A DNA stretch of 64,000 nucleotides from Ralstonia mannitolilytica (GTDB taxonomy: Bacteria > Pseudomonadota > Gammaproteobacteria > Burkholderiales > Burkholderiaceae), in contig NZ_CAJPVG010000001.1 of assembly GCF_905397375.1 (NCBI RefSeq), positions 186,001 to 250,000 on the forward strand, given 5' to 3'. The position numbers and the translations under genes are program-made. The notes beneath the pieces are model-generated. The model saw nothing but the letters and a program-made list of their open reading frames with translations. It was not told the DNA's origin and made no database searches. This document shows positions 17,744 to 26,679 of this stretch, piece by piece; within the stretch, counting starts at the first letter, position 1, and the number at the start of each line of letters is the position of its first letter.

Positions 17744-18304
17744 ATGCAACTCTCCCCCTTGAAACAGCGCTTCGTCTTGCATTTTGGCGAGATGGGCAGC
17801 CGCTGGGGCATCAACCGCACGGTCGGGCAGATCTACGCCCTGCTCTACGCGGCGCGCGAGCCGATCAACGCGGACGAGATTGCCGAGGCATTGGGTTTCT
17901 CACGCTCCAACGTGAGCATCGGGCTGAAGGAACTCGAAGCGTGGAAGCTGGTGCGGCTGTCGCACAGGCCGGGCGACCGGCGCGAGTACTTCGCCGCCCC
18001 CGACGACATCTGGACCATCTTCCGCACGCTGGCCGAAGAACGCCGCAAGCGCGAGATCGACCCCACCCTCTCGCTGCTGCGCGACGTGATGCTCGAATCC
18101 CCCACCGACCCGGACGACCGCCACGCCCAGGCCCGCATGAAGGAGATGTATCAGCTCATCACCCTCATGACCAACTGGTTTGATGACGTGCAGAAGCTGG
18201 ACGCCGGCTCCCTGCAGCAGCTCATGAAGATGGGCGCCAAGGTGCACAAGCTGCTGGAGATGAAGGACAGGCTTGCCGTTGTGGTTGGCGGCAAATCGAA
18301 GTAG
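17744..18304 (+). CDS. GbsR/MarR family transcriptional regulator
   Basis: A 186-residue winged-helix regulator. The helix-turn-helix is at about 30-75 (INADEIAEALGFSRSNVSIG followed by LKELEAWKLV). The GbsR signature is the start LKQRFVLHFGEMGSRWGINR and the wing RPGDRREYF. The C-terminal helical half probably mediates dimerisation. It is 26 bp upstream of cydA on the same strand, so it likely controls, and is co-transcribed with, the bd oxidase genes. I chose the ATG at 17744; a TTG 18 bp earlier lies inside the FNR-like box. Confidence 0.88.
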   Translation: MQLSPLKQRFVLHFGEMGSRWGINRTVGQIYALLYAAREPINADEIAEALGFSRSNVSIGLKELEAWKLVRLSHRPGDRREYFAAPDDIWTIFRTLAEERRKREIDPTLSLLRDVMLESPTDPDDRHAQARMKEMYQLITLMTNWFDDVQKLDAGSLQQLMKMGAKVHKLLEMKDRLAVVVGGKSK

Positions 18305-18330
18305 CACGCCCCCAAAAAGAAAGAAGAACC

Positions 18331-19704
18331 ATGTCATTTGATCCGGTTGTACTGGCGCGCATCCAGTTCGGCGCCAACATCACGTTCCACATCCTCTTTC
18401 CCACCATCAGCATCGCGCTCGCATGGGTGCTGCTGTTCTTCAAGCTGCGCTATCGCAAGACGGGGGATGAAGCCTGGATGGCCGCGTACCGCCTGTGGGT
18501 GAAGGTCTTTGCGCTCACGTTCGCGCTGGGCGTGGTGTCCGGCGTGACGATGAGCTTTCAGTTCGGCACCAACTGGCCGGGCTATATGAACACCGTGGGC
18601 AATATCGCCGGGCCGCTGCTGGCCTATGAAGTGCTGACGGCATTCTTTCTGGAGGCAAGCTTCCTCGGCATCATGCTGTTCGGCGCAAGGCGCGTGAGCC
18701 AGCGAATCCATACGTTTGCGACGTTCCTGGTCGCGCTGGGTACGACCATCTCGGTGTTCTGGATCATCGCGCTCAACTCGTGGATGCAGACGCCGGCCGG
18801 TTACGTGATGATCGATGGCCGCGCGCATCCGGAAAGCTGGCTGGCGATCATCTTCAACCCGTCGTTCCCGTATCGGTTCACCCACATGCTGCTGGCCTCG
18901 GGGCTGACGGTCGCGTTCCTGCTGGCGGGGTTGTCCGCTTACCGCTGGCTGCGCAACGATCGGGGTGCCGACGTGCGCGCCACGCTGAAGACGGGCGTGA
19001 TGATGGCGGCTGTGCTGATCCCGTTGCAGATTGCCGCAGGCGATGCGCACGGCCTGAACGTGCTCGAGCATCAACCCGCCAAGCTCGCCGCGATGGAGGG
19101 CATCTGGCAAACCGAGCGCGGCGTGCCCGCCGTGCTGTTCGGCGTGCCGGACCCGGCCACACGCAGCAACCGCTTCGAGATCGCGGTGCCCAAGCTGGCG
19201 TCGCTGTACCTGACGCACTCGTTCGATGGCGAGGTGAAGGGGCTCGATCAGTTCGACCAGCATCCGCCCGTGCTGCCGGTGTTCTTCGCCTTCCGCCTCA
19301 TGGTGGGCGTGGGCTTGCTGATGCTGGCGGTATCGTGGGTGAGCGCCTGGCGCCTGCGCGGCAACGCAGCGCTGCCGCAATGGCTCGCCCGCACGCTCGT
19401 GGCTGTGACGTTCTCCGGCTGGGTTGCCGTGGTCGCTGGCTGGTACGTCACGGAAATCGGCCGCCAGCCGTGGCTCGTCTACGGCGTGCTGACCACCGCG
19501 CAGGCCGCGTCGGCCGTGCCCGCACGCATGATCGGCAGCACGCTCGCCATGTATCTCGCGCTGTACGCATTCCTGATCGCCTCGTACGTCGGCGTCGTGT
19601 TCTATCTGGCCCGCAAGGCGAGTGGCACCATCGACCCGACCGATGCCGACATCCCGGGCCAGCGCACGCCTAATCTCTCCCCTTCCCTCGCGAGCCGCGC
19701 ATGA
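18331..19704 (+). CDS. cydA: Cytochrome bd ubiquinol oxidase subunit I (short Q-loop, CIO type)
   Basis: A 457-residue inner-membrane subunit of the quinol:oxygen oxidoreductase, carrying the haems b558, b595 and d. The b595-ligand histidine lies in FGANITFHILFPTISIALAW (His20), another haem-ligand candidate in RFTHMLLASGL, and the conserved GRQPWLVYG motif near the C terminus. It is shorter than E. coli CydA (522) because the quinol-binding loop is short, as in the cyanide-insensitive oxidase CioA. It runs 26 bp behind the GbsR-type gene and overlaps cydB by four bases (ATGA). Confidence 0.95.
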   Translation: MSFDPVVLARIQFGANITFHILFPTISIALAWVLLFFKLRYRKTGDEAWMAAYRLWVKVFALTFALGVVSGVTMSFQFGTNWPGYMNTVGNIAGPLLAYEVLTAFFLEASFLGIMLFGARRVSQRIHTFATFLVALGTTISVFWIIALNSWMQTPAGYVMIDGRAHPESWLAIIFNPSFPYRFTHMLLASGLTVAFLLAGLSAYRWLRNDRGADVRATLKTGVMMAAVLIPLQIAAGDAHGLNVLEHQPAKLAAMEGIWQTERGVPAVLFGVPDPATRSNRFEIAVPKLASLYLTHSFDGEVKGLDQFDQHPPVLPVFFAFRLMVGVGLLMLAVSWVSAWRLRGNAALPQWLARTLVAVTFSGWVAVVAGWYVTEIGRQPWLVYGVLTTAQAASAVPARMIGSTLAMYLALYAFLIASYVGVVFYLARKASGTIDPTDADIPGQRTPNLSPSLASRA

Positions 19705-20732
19705 GCACGATTCCCGACCTCACTCAACCCGCCGGCTGGCTGCCGGTGGTCTTCATGGCCCTGATGGGAATTGCCGTGCTGGCCTACGTCGTTCTTGACG
19801 GCTACGACCTGGGCGTCGGCATCCTGCTGCGCCGCGCCGACGATGCCGACAAGGACACCATGATCGCCTCCATCGGCCCCTTCTGGGATGCCAACGAAAC
19901 CTGGCTCGTGCTCGGCATCGGCCTGCTGCTGGTGGCATTTCCGGCAGCGCACGGCGAAATCCTCGGCGCGCTCTATCTGCCCGTCGCCCTGATGCTGTTC
20001 GGGCTGATCCTGCGCGGCGTGGCGTTCGACTTTCGCGTCAAGGCACGCGCGCACCACAAGCCGTGGTGGAACCGCGCGTTCTATGCCGGGTCCGTCATCG
20101 CCACCGCCTCACAGGGCCTGATGCTGGGCCTGTATATCACGGGCTTTCGGTACGACGCTGCCAACGTCGTCTTTGCGATCTGCACGGCGGCAGGGTTGAT
20201 CGCGGGGTACCTGCTGCTGGGCGCGACGTGGCTGATCATGAAAACCGAAGGTGCGCTGCAGCTGCGCGCGGTGCAATGGGCGCGCGGCACCTTGTGGTTC
20301 ACGGCGCTGGGCGTGGCAGCGGTATCGGCGGCGACGCCGTGGGTCAGCACACGTGTGTTCGACAAGTGGTTCGCATTGCCCAACATGATCCTGCTGGCGC
20401 CCGTACCGCTGGTTACCGTCGCGCTGTTCGGCCTGATCGACTGGGTGCTGCGCCGGCTGCCGCAGCAGATTGCCAAGGGCGATGAGCACCTCGCATGGGC
20501 GCCTTTCGTCGGCACCGCCGCGATCTTCCTGCTGGCCTTCAACGGCCTGGCCTACAGCTTGTTCCCATACCTGGTGGTGGACCGGCTCGACATCTGGCAA
20601 GCCGCCAGCGCGCCAGAGTCGCTCGAGTTCATGCTGGTGGGTGTGGCAATCGTGCTGCCGACCATCGTGGCGTACACGATCTACTCGTACAAAGTGTTCC
20701 ACGGCAAGGCGACGGAGCTGCGGTATGACTGA
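19701..20732 (+). CDS. cydB: Cytochrome bd ubiquinol oxidase subunit II
   Basis: A 343-residue membrane protein with about eight helices, pairing with CydA to form the terminal oxidase. Typical CydB features are VLDGYDLGVGILLR at the first helix end and GPFWDANETWLVLGIGLLL. The ATG overlaps the cydA stop, so the subunits are translationally coupled. I looked for a small CydX/CioX-like gene directly downstream (20733-20923) and found none that looks convincing. Confidence 0.95.
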   Translation: MSTIPDLTQPAGWLPVVFMALMGIAVLAYVVLDGYDLGVGILLRRADDADKDTMIASIGPFWDANETWLVLGIGLLLVAFPAAHGEILGALYLPVALMLFGLILRGVAFDFRVKARAHHKPWWNRAFYAGSVIATASQGLMLGLYITGFRYDAANVVFAICTAAGLIAGYLLLGATWLIMKTEGALQLRAVQWARGTLWFTALGVAAVSAATPWVSTRVFDKWFALPNMILLAPVPLVTVALFGLIDWVLRRLPQQIAKGDEHLAWAPFVGTAAIFLLAFNGLAYSLFPYLVVDRLDIWQAASAPESLEFMLVGVAIVLPTIVAYTIYSYKVFHGKATELRYD

Positions 20733-20923
20733 GATGGATGGCGCGGCCGGCTGCGCGTTGCGCGACGATGCGGCGCTCCGGGCTTGTCGCATGCATCGTC
20801 GTCGTCAATACGCGGACGCAACCGGCCGCATCGTCAGTGACGAACGCGGCTTCTTCGCCCGGTCTTCGCAGCCTGCGATGACCACGCACGTCGCCCAAGC
20901 GGCAGGCCGAAGGCGGCACCTCG

Positions 20924-22045
20924 CTATTGCGCCACCGGCTTGTTCTGCGACAACACCCACAGCATCGCCCCTACTGCTTCGGCCTGCGAGCGCGAGGCGG
21001 TTTTCTCGTAGATCGAGCGCAACTGCGTGCGCACCGTCGACACGGCAACGCCGGCACTGGCAGCGTACTCGTCAGGGGAGCGCCCCACGATCAATGCCTC
21101 CGCGACGGCAGCCTCCGCCGCCGACAAGCCAAACGCCTGCCGTAGCTGCGCCGCCGTGACAGGACTGGCGGCACCGCGGCGGCGCACGGTGACCATCATG
21201 GCAGCGTCGCCGAACGCGGCATGCGCGGCATGGGCGGGCAAGAGCGAAATGCCGAGAAAGAGCTCATGCGCTGCACCCAGCGAGGGGCGCACCGCAACAC
21301 TCTCGCCTTTGCGGGATTTCGCCACGCGCGACAGCGCGCGCTGCAAGCCATCGTCGTCTGCGGCAAACGCGGCCCGCAGGCGGCCGTGCTCGAGCCGCAA
21401 GCAAGTCGACGCGCGCAGGAGCGCCTCGGCCTGGGCGTTAGCGAACAGCACACGCTGGTCACGCCCGAGTGCGAATACCGCCAAGCCGAGCTGCTCCATC
21501 AATTCCGCACCGAGCGCCGCGTCGCGATGGAGCACGCGCGTGTCCTGCCAGAGGTTGATCGTGCGCTGCAGATGGCCGGTCATGCTGGCCGCATTGGCCC
21601 GATCGGTGTCGGAGAACGGCGTGCGCCCCGTTGCCCGCAGCATGCCGAGCAGGATGTCGCTGCCGCCCGGACGCGCCAGACGCACACCCATCAGGTAACG
21701 GAATCCCGACGGTATCTGGAAGTCCTGATAGAACTCGCTGCGCTCTACATAGGCCTCGGACACAAAGTCCTGGCAGAAGGCGAACTCACCGAGCCTGGCG
21801 CGCTCGACATGCTCGCGGCGCGGGTCGAGCGCACCGTAGTACTGGTCGTAGCGGGCGATCACCTCGTCCCACCCGCGGTCGGGCGAATAGGTGGACAGAT
21901 GCGGCGCATTGCGCGCGGCATCCCAGCTGAACATGTGGAAGACGTTGGCGCCCAGCGCCTCGGTCACCTCATGGAACACCTCCAGGAAACCGTCGCGTGT
22001 GACCGCAGCTTCGTACAGATCACCAATCAGCTGGTCCTTGAGCAA
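20924..22045 (-). CDS. LuxR family transcriptional regulator
   Basis: A 373-residue regulator with a C-terminal LuxR-type helix-turn-helix (about 305-365): FGLSAAEAAVAEALIVGRSP then GVAVSTVRTQLRSIYEKTAS. The N-terminal 290 residues are an undefined sensory region, possibly GAF/PAS-like (GLAVFALGRDQRVLFANAQA); no receiver or autoinducer-binding domain is obvious. Translation appears to start at a TTG (22043-22045) six bases after GGGAGGGAG, as no ATG or GTG is well placed. It converges on cydB from the opposite strand. Target genes are unknown. Confidence 0.8.
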   Translation of the reverse strand: MLKDQLIGDLYEAAVTRDGFLEVFHEVTEALGANVFHMFSWDAARNAPHLSTYSPDRGWDEVIARYDQYYGALDPRREHVERARLGEFAFCQDFVSEAYVERSEFYQDFQIPSGFRYLMGVRLARPGGSDILLGMLRATGRTPFSDTDRANAASMTGHLQRTINLWQDTRVLHRDAALGAELMEQLGLAVFALGRDQRVLFANAQAEALLRASTCLRLEHGRLRAAFAADDDGLQRALSRVAKSRKGESVAVRPSLGAAHELFLGISLLPAHAAHAAFGDAAMMVTVRRRGAASPVTAAQLRQAFGLSAAEAAVAEALIVGRSPDEYAASAGVAVSTVRTQLRSIYEKTASRSQAEAVGAMLWVLSQNKPVAQ

Positions 22046-22268
22046 GCTCCCTCCCCCGAAGGATGGTCACCGAGACCACGATGCACGCTGCGCTGCGCCC
22101 AGCGGGCGGACGCGCATGCTGTTTGCGCAAAGCTAGCACGCTCGCCCGAAGACCGGCATCACTCTTTTTGGGGGGCATTCAAACGAACGATGCGGTCGGC
22201 ACTGTGCCGACGCGAAGCGCCACGACCGTCGCGCTTCTTGCTGCGCCCATGCGCCACCGCAGAATGCA

Positions 22269-22298
22269 TCGGCACCGGCCATGAAGGACCGGTGCCGA
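22269..22298 (-). terminator. Hairpin downstream of the large lipoprotein gene
   Basis: TCGGCACCGG and CCGGTGCCGA form a perfect 10-bp stem with a 10-nt loop, 34 bp past the lipoprotein stop. No T-run follows, so it may only stabilise or weakly terminate the transcript. The surrounding gap 22046-22331 shows no gene. Confidence 0.4.
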
Positions 22299-22331
22299 CA
22301 GCATCGGAGGCGGGGCAGCGCGCGCTCGCTG

Positions 22332-23984
22332 TTACTGCGCGGCCGGCTTGTTCACCGAGACATTGACCTGATACGTGCTCGGTGTGACAAACGGCGAGCC
22401 GTTCCATGCCAGCGTCAGTCCGCCCAACGGCAGTTGCCAGACCTCGCGGCACGTGGTCGCGGCTCCGGAGGTGTTGGTACAGGCATTCTGAGCGCGGTGG
22501 CGCAGACCATTGAAAGGATCGTTGTAGGCGATCTGGTCGGTGTGGTTGTCCGCAAAGGTGCGAGTGACGGTGGAGCCGTTCACAGCCGTGATGGTGTGGC
22601 TGTCTTCCGAGACGGCACTGAGTCCGGCGCCCGATACCGTGCTTTGCCAGAAGCTGCTCACGGTGTTGAGTGCCGGCACAGCGAGCGTCGTCTGCGGAGC
22701 GAAGATGCCCACGCCTCCGCCCTGGCCCGGCAGCATCGTGGCGATCCACACGATATTGCCTTGCGCATTCTGGAAGCCATAGGCGTGGAAATCCACGCCG
22801 ATCGCCGGATCGCCATCGTCCACCCAGTCGGCGCCACCGTCTGCCGTGGCGACGAGGTGACCATAAGGCGATTTGGTATCCACCTCGCATGCGGAGCCCA
22901 CCGAGCAGTCCGTGGCAGCCGTGGTCACGCCCTTCGTATAGTTGTGCGTACCGTAGGCGCCCCGGGCAGGGCCGCTCAGGGCAGCGTAGTTATAGAGGCC
23001 GTTGATCGCGCTCGGATCCAGTGTCTGCTTGGGCATCGAAATGGACAGCGTGCCCCCGGCGCCCGTGCCGTTCGTCCACACTGCCAGGCCGGATCGGGCG
23101 ACCAGCACGCGCGTCGATCCCGTATCGTTGAGTACGAAATCGCAGGCCGTGGAGCCGGCGGTGAGCTGATAGCTCGCCCCGCCCATCGCGACGGTCAGCT
23201 TGGTGGCGTCGATGCTGACGACTTGTGCAGAGCCATCGGAGAACTTGATCAACCGATGGTCCCCGCTCTTGAGCGCCGGACACGTCGGATTGGCCGGCGC
23301 CAGCACCGTGCCCACGGTGGAACCTGCGGCGTCGGCGGAAGTGCCGCTGGTACTGGCAACCGCCGTGCTGAGATCCACGAGGGTGACACCGGCCTTGGCC
23401 AGCGTCGACTGCAGTTGGTCGAGCACCCCGTCGTAGCCTTGGCCGCTGCCGGCGCTGATCGTGCCGCCCAGGAAGTCGCCGACGCTCGACGCATCGAAAC
23501 CCGAGTTCTGCAACACCTTGACGAGCGCCGACTGTGCCGCGGTGACGTCGCTGGCGCTCACCACCGTGGTCGGCGTGAATCCCGCTACGTACTTTGCGGG
23601 ATCCTGGCCGGCCAGCTGGGCGAGCAGCAGCTCAGTCAGGGGCGTGACGTTCGCCGTCGCACCGCCGGTGACGGATCCCGAGCCCGCGATGAGCGAGTGC
23701 AGCACCGTCTTGCCGTCGCCGCTGGTGGCGGTCAGCACGCATGGCAAGGTCGCCCCGCTCACCGGCGCCGAATAGCTGCCATCCGCACGCGTCGTGGCGG
23801 TGCCCGACCCGGATGAACAGACGACGTTCACCGTTGCACCCGACAAGGCGGCGCCGGTGGCCGCCACGCCCGTGATGGTCTGCGACTGCGGCGCTGGGTT
23901 CTGCGCCGGCGCAGAGTCCCCCCCGCCGCCACAGGCTGACAAGACGAGCACCGCAGTACTCAGTGCGACCGGTGTGAGCTTCAT
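22332..23984 (-). CDS. Large lipoprotein of unknown function
   Basis: A 550-residue predicted outer-envelope lipoprotein. The signal peptide ends in the lipobox VLSAC (Cys18), followed by a short Gly/Ser/Pro linker. Residues about 40-110 look like a carboxypeptidase-regulatory/CNA-B-type beta sandwich (GAALSGATVNVVC, TRADGSYSAPVSG). The remainder is Ser/Thr/Gly-rich and beta-like with several Cys pairs. It is low in charge, typical of surface lipoproteins of Burkholderiales. The ATG at 23982-23984 follows GGGAGGGAA. I cannot assign a function; it stands alone between a regulator and a PGDYG-domain gene. Confidence 0.75.
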   Translation of the reverse strand: MKLTPVALSTAVLVLSACGGGGDSAPAQNPAPQSQTITGVAATGAALSGATVNVVCSSGSGTATTRADGSYSAPVSGATLPCVLTATSGDGKTVLHSLIAGSGSVTGGATANVTPLTELLLAQLAGQDPAKYVAGFTPTTVVSASDVTAAQSALVKVLQNSGFDASSVGDFLGGTISAGSGQGYDGVLDQLQSTLAKAGVTLVDLSTAVASTSGTSADAAGSTVGTVLAPANPTCPALKSGDHRLIKFSDGSAQVVSIDATKLTVAMGGASYQLTAGSTACDFVLNDTGSTRVLVARSGLAVWTNGTGAGGTLSISMPKQTLDPSAINGLYNYAALSGPARGAYGTHNYTKGVTTAATDCSVGSACEVDTKSPYGHLVATADGGADWVDDGDPAIGVDFHAYGFQNAQGNIVWIATMLPGQGGGVGIFAPQTTLAVPALNTVSSFWQSTVSGAGLSAVSEDSHTITAVNGSTVTRTFADNHTDQIAYNDPFNGLRHRAQNACTNTSGAATTCREVWQLPLGGLTLAWNGSPFVTPSTYQVNVSVNKPAAQ

Positions 23985-24197
23985 GGTTCCCTCCCTCGGA
24001 GTCGTTCCGTTGTGTTGTGGAATCGATTCTCCGGAAGCCCACCCCGCCATTCATCCTCCAAATGAAGGAAAACGACGATCGCTGCACCGTGGCGTTCGAA
24101 CTCGGCGCAGCGGCCATCCGACCACGCCGTAGCCGCTCATTTGCGCTACGCTTACGGCCTTCGCACGCCCGCGCCCATCGCTTTTTCCTGCCGCTTC

Positions 24198-24629
24198 ATG
24201 CCTACCCTGCAACACGTCGACCTGCGCACGGACCCCGCCGCCCGCGCCTTCATCAAGGACGAGACCGTCCACGTCGACTTTGCCACCGAACCCGGCGAGC
24301 TGATGAGCCTCGAAGGCCCCAACCGCTACGCCGCCGGCGATGCACTGATCACGGGCTCGACGGGAGACCGCTGGGTCGTCTCTCGCGCGCGCTTCGACGC
24401 GAAATACGTCTGCACCGATGCAGCCGCGGTGTACGGCCAGCCGGGCGCCTACCGCAACCGCCCGAGCGTGGTGCTCGCCAAGCAGATGCACGGGCCGTTC
24501 TCGATGGCCCGCTCCGAAGCCGGCGACGTCCTGCACGGCCAGGCCGGCGACTGGATCCTGCAATACGCCCCCGGCGATTACGGCGTCGTGCAGGCGCAGC
24601 GCTTCGCCAAGGTGTATCGGCCAGCCTGA
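24198..24629 (+). CDS. PGDYG domain-containing protein
   Basis: A 143-residue soluble protein bearing the PGDYG motif at its C terminus (APGDYGVVQAQRFAKVYRPA). The family is named after that motif and its function is unknown to me. No signal peptide or membrane segment is present. The start at 24198 (MPTLQHVDLRTDP) is preferred over an upstream in-frame start because the extension is unconserved-looking. It converges on the next gene, 9 bp from its stop. Confidence 0.75.
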   Translation: MPTLQHVDLRTDPAARAFIKDETVHVDFATEPGELMSLEGPNRYAAGDALITGSTGDRWVVSRARFDAKYVCTDAAAVYGQPGAYRNRPSVVLAKQMHGPFSMARSEAGDVLHGQAGDWILQYAPGDYGVVQAQRFAKVYRPA

Positions 24630-24638
24630 TCGGCCGCG

Positions 24639-25553
24639 CTATTGCGCCGTCCGCTGGCGCTCCACCTCGCTGCGCTTCATCCGGAGGTATGCCTGCTGGT
24701 CGATCTCGTGCAACTGGCGGGGGTATTGTTCCGTCGCGTTGAACCACGTCGTCAGGCGTTGCTGCAGGCGCTGCTCGGGCGGTGCCGCCAGCGCCTTCAG
24801 GTAGGCATCGATCGCTAGGTAGTAGCGCATCGTGTTGCGCTCGAGCAAGCCGCGCACACCGCCCACGTACTGCGGCTCGGCGGCGGACGATTCCGCCGTC
24901 TTCGTGAAGCCCACCTTGTCGCTGCCGACGGTTCCCAGGTAGGTTCGCATCGCCAGCCGGCCGGCCGTGCCGTAGCCATACGAATAGGTCAGATGCAGGA
25001 AGGTGCGATTGCCCCCGGCCGGCGAGGGAATGGCCTCCAGCATGATGTGGTAGTCCCGCGTGCTGAAGGGCCCCGAAGCGGCGTTCAGTTCGACACGGAA
25101 ATACGCCGCACTGTTGGCCAGTGGGCGGTAGCTGAACGCCAACCGGTAGCTGCTTGACAGGCTCTGCTCCACCTTGCGCCCCAGGTTCACGTCGAGCACG
25201 TTGCCGTTGGGCCCGGGCATCGCATGGCAATACTTGATGTTCAGATGCAGGATCAGCACGTCGCACCAGTTGGCCGGGCCCTGAGCCGGATCGCCGAGGG
25301 TGCCGCTGACGGTTGCAAACGGGTAATCGACCACGCTGTAGATGTCGCCCTTGAGCCTGTCGGATGTCTCGGTCGATTCGAGCACTAGGGGGCGGCGGAA
25401 CGCGTTGTCGGCCAGCTGGCTCGCAACACTCTCATATTTGTCGCGCAGGCTTTGTGCGTTGTCGGCGGCACGCGCGGCGGGGCTCAGGCTCAGGACGGCA
25501 AGCAGCACGATGCGGCCGAGCCAGGCCGCATGTTGACGGGGCGTCATATCCAT
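24639..25553 (-). CDS. Exported protein of unknown function
   Basis: A 304-residue protein with a cleavable signal peptide (LLAVLSLSPAARAAD, cut near residue 29), so probably periplasmic. I do not recognise the family. The middle is beta-rich with aromatic motifs (YRLAFSYRPLANSAAYFRVE; FLHLTYSYGYGTAGRLAMR), reminiscent of a lipid- or ligand-binding barrel, followed by a helical C terminus with many Arg and Gln. Two cysteines (WCDV and KYCHA) could form a disulfide. Either of two ATGs two codons apart may be the start. Confidence 0.7.
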   Translation of the reverse strand: MDMTPRQHAAWLGRIVLLAVLSLSPAARAADNAQSLRDKYESVASQLADNAFRRPLVLESTETSDRLKGDIYSVVDYPFATVSGTLGDPAQGPANWCDVLILHLNIKYCHAMPGPNGNVLDVNLGRKVEQSLSSSYRLAFSYRPLANSAAYFRVELNAASGPFSTRDYHIMLEAIPSPAGGNRTFLHLTYSYGYGTAGRLAMRTYLGTVGSDKVGFTKTAESSAAEPQYVGGVRGLLERNTMRYYLAIDAYLKALAAPPEQRLQQRLTTWFNATEQYPRQLHEIDQQAYLRMKRSEVERQRTAQ

Positions 25554-25710
25554 GGCGTTCTCGTAGGTCGTTCTTCATTCTAGGCAGCACGCACACGTGT
25601 CCCGCAACAAACGGTCCAGCCGCGCCGCCGCCATGCGGCGTTCCGCCATCCGCGCCAGGCGTGCGGCCCGGTAAAATTGCAGGCATCCTCCCGCCTCGCC
25701 CTTCGGCACC

Positions 25711-26616
25711 ATGCCCCCGCTGCCCTCTCCGTTCACGGCGCTTCGCGAACGCATCGCCAACCAGGTCCGCGGCCTGACCCGTGCCACGGGCGGCCTGTCG
25801 CTCGACATCGGCTCCCCGCCGGGCGATCCGGGGCTGTTCGGGCCGGATGCGGTCTGCTGGCAGGTCCACGCCGATTTTCCGGCCATGATGGCGGGCGGCA
25901 TCAGTGCGCTGCTGCTGCAGGCCTTGCATCCGCGCGCCCTCGCCGGCGTGTGGGATCACTCCAACTTTCGTGAAGACCTGCAAGGCCGCCTCGGCCGCAC
26001 CGCGCAGTTCGTGGCAGGCACCACCTACGGCAGCCGCCACGACGCGCTGGCGCTCATTGCGCGCGTCAAAGACATCCATCAACGCGTACAGGGCATCGCG
26101 CCGGATGGCCGGCCCTACTCCGCCAATGATCCCGACCTGCTCACGTGGGTCCATGTGGCCGAAATGTCGAGCTTCCTGGCCGGCTATCTGCGTTACGTCG
26201 ACAGCCAGCTGAGCCCCGCGCGGCAGGATCGGTATTTTGAGGAAACCGCGCTGGTGGCTGAGCTGCTCGGCGCGCGCGATGTGCCGAAATCGCGCGCGGC
26301 CGTCCATGCCTACCTGAACGCGATGCGCGCCGAGCTCGTGGCCAGCGACCGCACGCGAACGGTGGTGGAAGTCCTGATGACGTGGCAGGCGCCACGCCCG
26401 GGGCTGCGGCCCGCCGTGCGGCTGTTTCTGGACGCCGGCATCCAGCTGCTGCCGCCGTGGGCCATGCAGATGCTCGACCTGAAGCGGCCGCCTCTGCAGG
26501 CGGCGCTTGCAGCGGCGGCCATGCGGACTGTCGCGCCGACGCTGCGCTGGGCCTTGTCAGAAGGCAGTGTCGCGCGGCGTGCACGGCTGCGTGCGCTCGC
26601 GCCGGCTACGACCTGA
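25711..26616 (+). CDS. Oxygenase MpaB family protein (DUF2236)
   Basis: A 301-residue protein of the DUF2236/MpaB family, haem-containing oxygenase relatives that include the latex clearing protein. Family blocks visible are VCWQVHADFPAMMAGGISAL, LLQALHPRALAGVWDHSNF, DPDLLTWVHVAEMSSFLAGY and the mid-protein stretch RYFEETALVAELLG. Conserved histidines in these blocks are likely haem ligands. Substrate unknown. The gene stands alone, divergent from the exported protein gene. Confidence 0.82.
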   Translation: MPPLPSPFTALRERIANQVRGLTRATGGLSLDIGSPPGDPGLFGPDAVCWQVHADFPAMMAGGISALLLQALHPRALAGVWDHSNFREDLQGRLGRTAQFVAGTTYGSRHDALALIARVKDIHQRVQGIAPDGRPYSANDPDLLTWVHVAEMSSFLAGYLRYVDSQLSPARQDRYFEETALVAELLGARDVPKSRAAVHAYLNAMRAELVASDRTRTVVEVLMTWQAPRPGLRPAVRLFLDAGIQLLPPWAMQMLDLKRPPLQAALAAAAMRTVAPTLRWALSEGSVARRARLRALAPATT

Positions 26617-26679
26617 CCGCGCGCACGCCCCGCTGACAACGCTAGCGAAGCGCCACCCCGCCGCTTTCATCGGCCGCGC

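Noticed and set aside
20733..20923. Small CydX/CioX-like gene after cydB
   Set aside because: No short frame with a hydrophobic helix and ribosome binding site is present.
22281..23816. Long plus-strand frame antisense to the large lipoprotein gene
   Set aside because: Its translation is Arg/Gly-rich with no domain features, whereas the minus strand has a clear lipobox and ribosome binding site.
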